Assembly: GCA_040265115.1 (NCBI GenBank)
Contig: JBDQGZ010000054.1
Span: 1 to 11,547 of the forward strand
Source of the DNA: M55B157 sp040265115
GTDB lineage: Bacteria > Actinomycetota > Actinomycetes > S36-B12
Reading direction: 5' to 3'
Length of the DNA: 11,547 nucleotides
Part shown: positions 4,933 through 11,547 of the stretch, one piece after another
Layout of the letters: the number at the start of each line of letters is the position of its first letter
Position numbering within the stretch: position 1 is the first letter of the stretch
Program-made: the position numbers and the translations under genes
Notes under the pieces: model-generated
The model's input: only the letters and a program-made list of their open reading frames with translations
Told to the model about the DNA's origin: nothing
Database searches by the model: none

Positions 4933-5901
4933 GTGTTCGCCGTCTACGCCGCATCGATCGATGCCGAAAACCCACTGACCGGGCTGGTCATCGGGGAGCA
5001 GCCTGAGCCTGAGGCGCCCGAGGGCTGGACGACCGTCGAGGTCAAGGCAGCCAGTCTCAATCACCATGACCTGTGGACCCTGCGGGGAGTCGGGATCACT
5101 GAGGATCGGCTGCCGATGATTCTCGGTTGTGATGCTGCCGGGCTCGATGAGGAAGGCCGCGAGGTCATCGTGCATGCGGTGATCGGCGATCCCGCAGCGG
5201 GAGGGGGAGATGAGACGCTCGACCCGAAGCGGTCGCTGTTGTCGGAAGTTCATCCAGGTACCTTCGCTGAGCGGGTCGCGGTGCCCAAGCGCAATCTTGT
5301 GGCGAAGCCGGAGTCGATGACATTCGCCGAGGCGGCCTGCCTACCGACGGCCTGGCTCACGGCGTATCGCATGCTCACGACCCGTGGAGGGCTTCAGCCC
5401 GGGGAGACGGTGCTGGTGCAGGGGGCCGGAGGAGGCGTCGCCACTGCTGCGATTGCTCTCGGCAAGGCACTGGGCCTGCGGGTGTGGGCCACCTCCCGAG
5501 ATGAGGCCAAGCGTGCTGCCGCAGTGGAACTCGGCGCCGATGAGGCCTTCGAGTCCGGCGCGCGCCTGCCCGAGAAGGTGGATGCGGTCATCGAGACCGT
5601 GGGGCAGGCGACCTGGTCGCACTCACTCAAGTCGATGCGGCCGGGAGGTCGCGTCATCGTGTCCGGTTCGACCAGCGGACCTAATCCGCCCTCGGATCTC
5701 GCGCGCGTGTTCTTCCTACAGTTGTCGGTCATCGGATCGACGATGGGAACCCGGGACGAACTCGAGTCGATGATCGAACTCATGGATCGCACCGGTGTGC
5801 GTCCCCAGATCGCCGCAGAGATGTCGATGGATGATGCCCTCGATGCGTTCGTCGCGATGTCGACCGGCGACGTCGTCGGCAAACTCGTCCTGACCCGCTA
5901 G
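4933..5901 (+). CDS. MDR-superfamily (zinc-binding type) dehydrogenase / quinone oxidoreductase-like
   Basis: A 322-residue medium-chain dehydrogenase/reductase, expected to be an NAD(P)H-dependent oxidoreductase in the cytoplasm. Visible: GroES-like N-terminal domain with ASLNHHDLWTLRG (40-51), PMILGCDAAG (61-70), GTFAERVAVP (109-118), then the Rossmann domain with VLVQGAGGGVATAAIALGKA (160-179) and the closing GKLVLTR. The position that holds the first catalytic zinc cysteine in alcohol dehydrogenases is occupied by Asn-His here, and the four-cysteine structural zinc loop is absent. It therefore probably does not bind zinc despite the usual family label. Start is GTG 4933 with AGGAG (4920-4924), which overlaps the malic enzyme stop. 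The MFAVYAA start, as I recall it, matches a Streptomyces homolog placed next to malic enzyme. Substrate unknown. Its stop codon shares CTAG with the convergent gene. Confidence 0.9.
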   Translation: MFAVYAASIDAENPLTGLVIGEQPEPEAPEGWTTVEVKAASLNHHDLWTLRGVGITEDRLPMILGCDAAGLDEEGREVIVHAVIGDPAAGGGDETLDPKRSLLSEVHPGTFAERVAVPKRNLVAKPESMTFAEAACLPTAWLTAYRMLTTRGGLQPGETVLVQGAGGGVATAAIALGKALGLRVWATSRDEAKRAAAVELGADEAFESGARLPEKVDAVIETVGQATWSHSLKSMRPGGRVIVSGSTSGPNPPSDLARVFFLQLSVIGSTMGTRDELESMIELMDRTGVRPQIAAEMSMDDALDAFVAMSTGDVVGKLVLTR

Positions 5902-6068
5902 TCGTCGTCGAGGCGGGCGAGCCAGGTGGCGAGACGCTCAATGGGGATCTCGAAGTCGGGATGCGCGTCGACGAACTCGGTGAGGCGCTCGGCCAGGGCG
6001 GCGTAGGTCGTCTCCTCATCGCCCCGTCGTTGGCTGAGTTCCTCGATGCCCCGATCGGTGAAATACAT
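5898..6068 (-). CDS. DUF6104-like small protein, downstream partner of kgd
   Basis: A 56-residue acidic protein starting at ATG 6068: MYFTDRGIEELSQRRGDEET, then TYAALAERLTEFVDAHPDFE and a C-terminal helix ending LDDD. The wording resembles the DUF6104 family, which I recall as sitting beside the 2-oxoglutarate dehydrogenase gene in many actinomycetes. It begins 14 bases after the kgd stop on the same strand, so it should be co-transcribed; no strong ribosome site is visible, so translational coupling is likely. Its stop (5898-5900) overlaps the convergent MDR stop (5899-5901) within the palindrome CTAG. Two predicted helices, no membrane segment, no known function. Constant linkage to kgd suggests a role with that enzyme, which is inference. 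Confidence 0.85.
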   Translation of the reverse strand: MYFTDRGIEELSQRRGDEETTYAALAERLTEFVDAHPDFEIPIERLATWLARLDDD

Positions 6069-6082
6069 CTGTGGTCGACCGA

Positions 6083-9000
6083 TCAGTCGGCGAAGGCGGC
6101 CTGAACCACCGCCCGCTGCTCCTCCTCATGGCGGTGGTGGCTGCCCACCGCGGGGGAGGACGAGGCGGGCCGGGAAACCCCGACCAACTCGCGGCCGATG
6201 ATGGGGGGAAGGTTCAGGGCCATAAACGACCAGGCGCCCTGGTTCGCCGGCTCCTCCTGAACCCAGCGCACCTGTGCATCCGCTGGATAGGAATCGATGA
6301 CACCAGGCAGGCTGCGGTGCGGAACTGGATAAAACCGCTCGAGGCGCACGATCGCCGTATCCGTCGCACCCGTCCGCTCCCGCTCGGCAACGAGGTCGTA
6401 GTACACCTTGCCGCTGCACAGCAGAACCTTGCGTACGCCTTCAGGGGCAACCGTCGTGTCGCGGAGGATCGCCCGGAAGCTGCCCGAGGTGAAGTCCTCC
6501 AGCGTCGACGTGGCGAATTTCGCTCGAAGCAGCGACTTCGGGGTGAAGACGACGAGTGGGCGATTCAACTTCGACATCACCTGCCAACGCAGCAGATGGA
6601 AGTACGAAGCTGGAGTCGAGGGCATCGACACGGTCATGTTGTCCTGCGCGCACAGTTGCAGGAAGCGTTCGACGCGTGCGGAGGAATGATCCGGCCCCTG
6701 ACCCTCGTAGCTGTGCGGCAGCAGCATCGTCAGCGATGAACGCTGATTCCACTTCTGCTCACCGGCGGACAGGAACTCGTCGATGATGGTCTGTGCGCCG
6801 TTGACGAAGTCACCGAACTGCGCCTCCCACATGACCAGCATGTCCGGCCGGGCCACGGAATAGCCGTATTCGAAGCCAAGTGCGGCGAACTCGCTTAACA
6901 GCGAGTCGTACACCCACAGTTTCGCGCCGTCTCGGTAGCAACGCTTCAACGGCTTGTACTGCCAGCCGGTTTCACGGTCGACGATCACCATGTGGCGGTG
7001 ACCGAAGGTGCCGCGACGCGAATCCTGGCCGGCCAAGCGCACCGACCGTCCCTCCTGCAGGAGAGACCCGACGGCGAGCGCTTCGGCCATTCCCCAGTCG
7101 ACGGAATCATCGGCGATCATCTGGGCGCGACGCTGTAGCTGCGGAGCGAGGCGGGGGTGGACGGAAAAGCCCTCCGGCATTTCCAGTTGGCTCGACACCA
7201 CGAGGTCGACTTGGTCCTGGGTAATGGCGGTTTCGACAACGACAGCGGGAACCTGCGGAGCGAGCGACTTCTGGCCTTCACGCACGACGCTGGCAGAAGT
7301 CTCGCTGAACGACTCCTCTTCCACAGCCTTGCGGGTCTCCTGGAATACGCGCTCGAGCTGCTCGGAGAAGTGCTTCAACACTTCCTCGGCCTCTTCGACG
7401 CTGATATCGCCTCGTCCGATGAGAGCCTCGGTATAGACCTTGCGCACGCTGCGCTTGGCATCGATGAGGTTGTACATCAGCGGCTGCGTCAGGGACGGAT
7501 CGTCGGCCTCATTGTGACCTCGGCGGCGATAGCAGACAAGGTCGATAACGACGTCCTTGTGGAATGCCTCGCGGAAGGCGAAGGCCAGCTTACCGACGCG
7601 CACGACCGCTTCGGGGTCATCTCCGTTGACGTGGAAGATGGGGGCCTGGATCATGCGCGCAACGTCGGTGGCGTAGACCGAGGAGCGGCTGTACTTCGGT
7701 GAGGTGGTGAAGCCCACCTGGTTGTTCACCACGATGTGGACGGTGCCGCCGGTGCGATAGCCCTGCAGCTGTGACAGATGAAGGGTTTCAGCGACGACAC
7801 CCTGGCCGGCGAAGGCAGCATCGCCGTGCAGCAGCATCGGCAGGATCTTGAAGGCATCCTCACGCGGCAGTTGATCCTGCTTCGCGCGGACGATGCCCTC
7901 GAGTACGGGATCGACAGCCTCAAGGTGTGAGGGGTTCGCGGCGAGGTACACCTGGGTCTCCGCACCCTCGAGACTGCGGTAGGTGCCCGAGGTGCCGAGG
8001 TGATACTTCACATCGCCCGATCCCTGCACCGACTCCTCGCCGTAGTTGCCCTCGAACTCGGCGAAGATCTGGCTGTAGGACTTTCCGGCGAGATTGGCGA
8101 GCACGTTGAGCCGACCGCGGTGGGGCATGCCGATCGCGACTTCAATGATGCCGCTGTCGGCGGCGTCGGAGAGGACTGCGTCAACGAGCGGAATCAACGA
8201 CTCGGAACCCTCGAGGGAGAAGCGCTTTTGGCCGACGTACTTCGTCTGCAGGAATGTCTCGAAGGCTTCGCCCTCATTGAGCTTGTGCAGGATGTTCAGT
8301 TGCTCTTCACGCGAGGGCTTCACGTGCGGGATCTCGACGCGCTGCTGAATCCATTCGCGCTGCTCGGGATCTTGGATGTGCATGTATTCGATTCCGATGG
8401 TGCGGGTGTAGGAATCGCGCAGGACGCCGAGGATCTCCCGCAGCTTCATCAACGGTCGACCAGCGAAGCCACCCGTGGCGAACTCGCGATCGAGATCCCA
8501 CAGCGTCAACTTATGGGTGAGAACGTCGAGGTCGGGGTGACCACGCTGCTCGTACTCCAGCGGGTTGATGTCGGCCATGAGGTGGCCGCGCACTCGGTAG
8601 GCGTGGATGACCTCTTGGACGCGGACAGTCTTGTCTAGATCGGTCTCATGGGATGCAGAGACGTCAGCGGCCCAGCGGATTGGTTCGTAGGGGATCCGTA
8701 AGGAGTGGAACACCTTGTCGTAGAAGTCGTCGCCGCCGAGAAGTAGTTCGTGGGTGCGCTTCAAGAACTCCCCGGACTGGGCACCTTGGATCACTCGATG
8801 GTCGTAGGTCGAGGTCAGCGTCATGATCTTGCTGACCGCATTGCGCACGCGGGATTCCTCCGACGCGCCCTGCCATTCGGCTGGGTACTCCATGGCACCG
8901 ACACCCACGATCGTTCCCTGGCCTGGCATCAGGCGCGGCACGGAATGCGAGGTTCCGATGGTGCCCGGGTTGGTGAGGCTCACGGTGGTTCCGGCGAAGT

Positions 9001-9736
9001 CCTCGACGGTGAGGCCTCCGTTGCGAGCGCGACGGACGATGTCTTCATAGGCGCCCCAGAAGGAGGCGAAGTCCATGTCCTGTGCGCCCTTGACGTTGGG
9101 GACGAGCAATTGGCGGGAGCCGTCGGGCTTGGTGATGTCGATTGCGAGACCCAGATTGATGTCGGGGTTGATCTGAAGCCCGGGCTTGCCGTCGATCTCG
9201 GCGAAGGCGTTGTTCATCGCGGGAACTGCACGGGTGGCGAGGACGATGGCGTAGCCGATGAGGTGGGTGAAGGACACCTTGCCTCCGCGACTGCGGGTGA
9301 GGTGGTTGTTGATGACCGTGCGGTTGTCGATGAGCAGTTTGGCCGGAACCTCACGCACGCTGGTGGCGGTGGGAACCGAGAGGCTGGCTTCCATGTTGTC
9401 CACCACGCGGGCTGCCGGGCCGCGCAATTTCTCCACGATGACCGTGGTCTCCGGCACAGGCTTCTCCTGGGCGGCCTTCGCTTCTTCGGCCGCGGGCTTC
9501 GCGGGCTGCGTTGTCTCTGCGGGAGTTGGTGTCGAGGTCGGCGCGGGGGCGGTGACCGGCTGGGCTCCGTTTGCCGCGCGCGCCACCGCTGCGTCGCTGG
9601 GGGTGTAGTCGGCGAAGAAGTCCCACCAGGCGGGATCGACGCTGTGTCGATCGGTGAGATAGGCCTGGTAGAGCTCGTCGACGAGCCATTCATTGGCGCC
9701 GAAGCCGCTCGGTGCGTTGGAAGCAGGGGAGGTCAC
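6083..9736 (-). CDS. kgd: Multifunctional 2-oxoglutarate dehydrogenase E1 / acyltransferase (Kgd/OdhA type)
   Basis: Thiamine-diphosphate enzyme that decarboxylates 2-oxoglutarate in the TCA cycle. The actinobacterial form fuses an E2-like succinyltransferase domain to E1 and borrows the lipoyl domain from pyruvate dehydrogenase E2. From GTG 9736 it has 1217 residues (M. smegmatis enzyme about 1227). Order: N-terminal helix FGANEWLVDELYQAYL (12-27), Pro/Ala linker (about 55-100), acyltransferase domain (about 103-334) with catalytic DHRVIQGAQ (312-320), then E1 with GMPHRGRLN (536-544), LHGDAAFAGQG (636-646), NNQVGFTT (671-678) and the transketolase-like C-terminal domain. There is no lipoyl domain, as in the family. 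The start is unclear: GTG 9736 matches where homologs begin, while TTG 9766 would add ten residues; neither has a good ribosome site. The N-terminal TSPASNAPS lacks the obvious ETTQ-type phosphosite environment, though TTQP occurs in the linker (75-78). Confidence 0.97.
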   Translation of the reverse strand: MTSPASNAPSGFGANEWLVDELYQAYLTDRHSVDPAWWDFFADYTPSDAAVARAANGAQPVTAPAPTSTPTPAETTQPAKPAAEEAKAAQEKPVPETTVIVEKLRGPAARVVDNMEASLSVPTATSVREVPAKLLIDNRTVINNHLTRSRGGKVSFTHLIGYAIVLATRAVPAMNNAFAEIDGKPGLQINPDINLGLAIDITKPDGSRQLLVPNVKGAQDMDFASFWGAYEDIVRRARNGGLTVEDFAGTTVSLTNPGTIGTSHSVPRLMPGQGTIVGVGAMEYPAEWQGASEESRVRNAVSKIMTLTSTYDHRVIQGAQSGEFLKRTHELLLGGDDFYDKVFHSLRIPYEPIRWAADVSASHETDLDKTVRVQEVIHAYRVRGHLMADINPLEYEQRGHPDLDVLTHKLTLWDLDREFATGGFAGRPLMKLREILGVLRDSYTRTIGIEYMHIQDPEQREWIQQRVEIPHVKPSREEQLNILHKLNEGEAFETFLQTKYVGQKRFSLEGSESLIPLVDAVLSDAADSGIIEVAIGMPHRGRLNVLANLAGKSYSQIFAEFEGNYGEESVQGSGDVKYHLGTSGTYRSLEGAETQVYLAANPSHLEAVDPVLEGIVRAKQDQLPREDAFKILPMLLHGDAAFAGQGVVAETLHLSQLQGYRTGGTVHIVVNNQVGFTTSPKYSRSSVYATDVARMIQAPIFHVNGDDPEAVVRVGKLAFAFREAFHKDVVIDLVCYRRRGHNEADDPSLTQPLMYNLIDAKRSVRKVYTEALIGRGDISVEEAEEVLKHFSEQLERVFQETRKAVEEESFSETSASVVREGQKSLAPQVPAVVVETAITQDQVDLVVSSQLEMPEGFSVHPRLAPQLQRRAQMIADDSVDWGMAEALAVGSLLQEGRSVRLAGQDSRRGTFGHRHMVIVDRETGWQYKPLKRCYRDGAKLWVYDSLLSEFAALGFEYGYSVARPDMLVMWEAQFGDFVNGAQTIIDEFLSAGEQKWNQRSSLTMLLPHSYEGQGPDHSSARVERFLQLCAQDNMTVSMPSTPASYFHLLRWQVMSKLNRPLVVFTPKSLLRAKFATSTLEDFTSGSFRAILRDTTVAPEGVRKVLLCSGKVYYDLVAERERTGATDTAIVRLERFYPVPHRSLPGVIDSYPADAQVRWVQEEPANQGAWSFMALNLPPIIGRELVGVSRPASSSPAVGSHHRHEEEQRAVVQAAFAD

Positions 9737-9769
9737 AACCACCAAGGGTAGTCGTTGTTGCTGCAAGGG

Positions 9770-10306
9770 TTAGGAGCGGGAGTGGTCGCCTCCGGCGATC
9801 TGGTCGAGGGCGTGATCGAGGATCGGTTCGAGCGCCGTGAGCCCGTCTCGTGCCCCACCGGGCGAACCGGGAAGGTTGACGATCAGGGTGCGATCGGCTA
9901 GCCCGGCAAGCCCCCGGGAGAGGGCCGCCGTCGCGATTCCGTTGTCGACACCCACCCGGCGGATGGCATCGGCGATGCCGGGAATCTGGTGATCGAGTAG
10001 GGGCGCGGTCTGCTCGGGGGTGCTGTCGGTGGGAGTGAGTCCGGTGCCACCGGTCGTCACGATGAGGTCATAGCCGGCATCGATTCCCTCGCGCAGTGCC
10101 TCGCCGACCGCGTCGCCATCGGCGACGACGACCGGGCCGTCGACGGCGAGGCCAAGATCTGTGAGTCCCTCGGCCAGGATCGGTCCGGATCGGTCGGGCC
10201 AGAGTCCGGCAGCTGCCCGCGTCGAGGCGGTGATCACCAGGGCTCGACGGGCGGGTGCCGTCGATGCGTCAGCCGACACGGCGGCGCACCGATCCGCTGA
10301 TCGCAT
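9770..10306 (-). CDS. MogA/MoaB-family molybdopterin-binding protein
   Basis: Members adenylylate or bind molybdopterin during molybdenum cofactor synthesis. The 178-residue protein shows the MoaB/MogA fold signatures: RALVITASTRAAAG (21-34), DRSGPILAEGL (38-48), the loop TTGGTGLTPTDSTPE (84-98) and LPGSPGGARDG (145-155). ATG 10306 has GGAGG 9 bases upstream; ATG 10315 is too close to that site, and GTG 10279 would trim a poorly conserved tail. It overlaps the VWA gene by 38 bases, implying co-translation. It stops 33 bases before the kgd start, so it may share a transcript with kgd. No other Mo-cofactor gene lies in the window, so it may serve an enzyme encoded to the right. Confidence 0.93.
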   Translation of the reverse strand: MRSADRCAAVSADASTAPARRALVITASTRAAAGLWPDRSGPILAEGLTDLGLAVDGPVVVADGDAVGEALREGIDAGYDLIVTTGGTGLTPTDSTPEQTAPLLDHQIPGIADAIRRVGVDNGIATAALSRGLAGLADRTLIVNLPGSPGGARDGLTALEPILDHALDQIAGGDHSRS

Positions 10307-11477
10307 CCATGACATCCTCCAGGGCCCGCATCGAGTGACCGCTGATGAAGGTATCGACGTAGGGGAGGGCGGCCGCCATGCCCCCGGTGAGCGGGGCGAA
10401 CCCCTCCGCTGCCTTGCGCGGATTGACCCAGATCACGCAGTGGGCGAGGCGGTGCAGACGCGCCATCGCTTCACCGAGCTCGCCGGGGTCCCCGATCTCC
10501 CAGCCGTCGGAGACGATGACGACGACGGCGCCCCGGGCCATGCCGCGCCGGCCATGCTCGTCGAGGAACCGGGTGAGCGCGGTGCCGATCCGAGTACCGC
10601 CGGACCAGTCGGGGGTCGCCTTAGCGACCTGGGCGTAGGCGCGATCTGGCCCACCGACTGCCAGCGGGCGGGTCAGCCGAGTCAGCCGGGTCGCAAACAC
10701 GAACGCCTCGGCGCCCAGCGCACGAACTGCTCCGCGCATGAGGTGCAGGTAGACGCGGGCGTAGGGCTCCATCGACCCGCTTACGTCAGCGATGAGGACG
10801 ACGCGTCGAGGTCGCTCGGTGCGCTTGCGGTGAATGCGGCGCACTGGATCGCCGCCGGTTCGGTGAGCACGGCGCAGGGTGGCCCTGATGTCGAGTTCTC
10901 GACCGGACGGATGGCGCTTTGCCCGGCGTCCTCGCCGCATGGGAGGCACGAGGGGCAGTTGTTCCACCAGGCGGCGGATCAGGGCGAGTTCATCCGGGGT
11001 GCAGACGGCGAAATCGGTGTCGCCGAGACGCTCGGTCGTGCGCGCTGCGGCGAGCACGGAGGCATCGTCGAGATCGCCTTCTCCCTCACCCTCGCGGGGA
11101 GGTCCCGGCGTCGCGGCGGTGACAGGAGAGGGCATGTCGGCGTCGCGCGATTCGCGTGGATCGCCGGGCGTGCGCTCCCCGGCCGCCCGAACGGGCGACT
11201 GTTGCTCGGCGTCGGGCTGTCCCCGCTCGTCGGCGATGTCGAGCATGCCCCGGAATACCTGGTCGAACACGGCCGAGTAGGCGGGGACCTGCGAGTGATC
11301 GGACAACAGGGTGACCCGGCCGATCCAATAGACCTCACCGATGGTCCGGGGCTGAGCCAGGAGCACGGCCTCGGCGAAGCGGGAACTGCGCTCGGGGGTG
11401 ACGCTCACCCCCGAGGCGTGGAGCAGATGCCCGAAGGCGGCACTGATCCCGGCGAGATCGACGAGTGATTCAGTCAC
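10269..11477 (-). CDS. VWA-domain protein, CoxE-like
   Basis: A 402-residue protein with an N-terminal helical domain (about 1-85), an acidic/Pro-Gly-rich linker (about 86-140, including PPREGEGEGDLDD), a basic stretch (about 181-225) and a C-terminal von Willebrand A domain. The metal-ion-dependent adhesion site is complete: DVSGS (231-235), Thr295 in SGGTRIG and Asp324 in SDGWEIG. CoxE-like VWA proteins work with a MoxR/CoxD-type AAA ATPase as a chaperone pair that activates metalloenzymes; in CO dehydrogenase clusters they assemble the Mo-Cu site. Here a probable ATPase tail lies directly upstream and a Mo-cofactor-type gene directly downstream. GTG 11477 is preferred because it overlaps the upstream stop by 8 bases; TTG 11483 is possible. 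No membrane segment, so it is cytoplasmic. Which enzyme it serves is unknown. Confidence 0.9.
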   Translation of the reverse strand: MTESLVDLAGISAAFGHLLHASGVSVTPERSSRFAEAVLLAQPRTIGEVYWIGRVTLLSDHSQVPAYSAVFDQVFRGMLDIADERGQPDAEQQSPVRAAGERTPGDPRESRDADMPSPVTAATPGPPREGEGEGDLDDASVLAAARTTERLGDTDFAVCTPDELALIRRLVEQLPLVPPMRRGRRAKRHPSGRELDIRATLRRAHRTGGDPVRRIHRKRTERPRRVVLIADVSGSMEPYARVYLHLMRGAVRALGAEAFVFATRLTRLTRPLAVGGPDRAYAQVAKATPDWSGGTRIGTALTRFLDEHGRRGMARGAVVVIVSDGWEIGDPGELGEAMARLHRLAHCVIWVNPRKAAEGFAPLTGGMAAALPYVDTFISGHSMRALEDVMDAISGSVRRRVG

Positions 11478-11547
11478 TGGCAACCCAGGACAGCCCGGCG
11501 CTCACCGCCAGGTCGTGGTCCTCGCGGTATTTCAGCACTGATCCCAA
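11470..11547 (-). CDS. C-terminal end of a probable MoxR/CoxD-type AAA ATPase, cut by the window edge
   Basis: The last 25 codons and stop are in the window: LGSVLKYREDHDLAVSAGLS, then WVASD and TGA. This is the only protein-like frame of the three here: one stops at once, and one reads GISAEIPRGPRPG and is Arg/Pro-rich. The stretch is a charged amphipathic helix. It overlaps the VWA start by 8 bases, the usual tight coupling of the ATPase and VWA genes. Identity as an ATPase rests on that context, since no Walker motif is visible. Confidence 0.55.
   Translation of the reverse strand: MGSVLKYREDHDLAVSAGLSWVASD

Noticed and set aside
3542..4975. Long open frame on the minus strand opposite the malic enzyme gene
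   Set aside because: Composition rich in Arg, Asp and Gly with no motifs; the opposite strand encodes an unmistakable malic enzyme. A high-GC antisense shadow.
8750..9751. 333-codon plus-strand open frame opposite the start of kgd
   Set aside because: Gly/Val/Asp-rich shadow of the kgd coding frame; no ribosome site or recognisable domain.
10161..11468. 435-codon plus-strand open frame opposite the VWA gene
   Set aside because: Covers the whole VWA gene and part of MoaB in reverse; low-complexity shadow without motifs.

Overview
The window looks like chromosomal DNA of a high-GC actinomycete. Four things point that way: a DUF222/13E12-type gene, a nickel superoxide dismutase next to its S26-type maturation peptidase, a fused actinobacterial 2-oxoglutarate dehydrogenase (Kgd/OdhA type, acyltransferase domain plus E1), and a small DUF6104-like gene directly behind it. 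The order sodN, sodX, malic enzyme, MDR dehydrogenase, kgd recalls, from memory, the arrangement around the same genes in Streptomyces. A family-level assignment is not possible by eye; Propionibacteriales or a similar order would fit.

Layout. (1) 1-458, minus: N-terminal part of a DUF222 protein cut by the window edge. (2) 459-777: gene-free stretch with several inverted repeats and a possible promoter for a 64-residue two-helix membrane protein (778-972, plus). (3) 994-1028: a strong hairpin shared by two convergent genes. (4) 1043-1465, minus: sodN; divergently 1534-1878, plus: sodX. (5) 1871-3665, plus: two genes that look like an accessory insertion, an unrecognised protein with eight cysteines and an odd N-terminus, and a secreted pentapeptide-repeat protein with five regular 20-residue coils. 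(6) 3722-5901, plus: malic enzyme and an MDR-superfamily dehydrogenase, 11 nt apart. (7) 5898-6068 and 6083-9736, minus: DUF6104-like protein and Kgd; the DUF6104 and MDR genes share a CTAG at their stop codons. (8) 9770-11547, minus: MogA/MoaB-like molybdopterin-binding protein, a CoxE-like VWA protein and the last codons of a probable MoxR/CoxD-type ATPase, all overlapping.

How it works together. Malic enzyme and Kgd serve C4/C5 central metabolism (malate to pyruvate; 2-oxoglutarate entry to succinyl-CoA). SodN with SodX forms a complete nickel SOD production unit. The ATPase/VWA/MoaB-like group resembles a chaperone pair linked to molybdenum enzymes, but no Mo enzyme lies in the window. 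The most novel part is the 1871-3665 pair, whose partners and function I cannot name.
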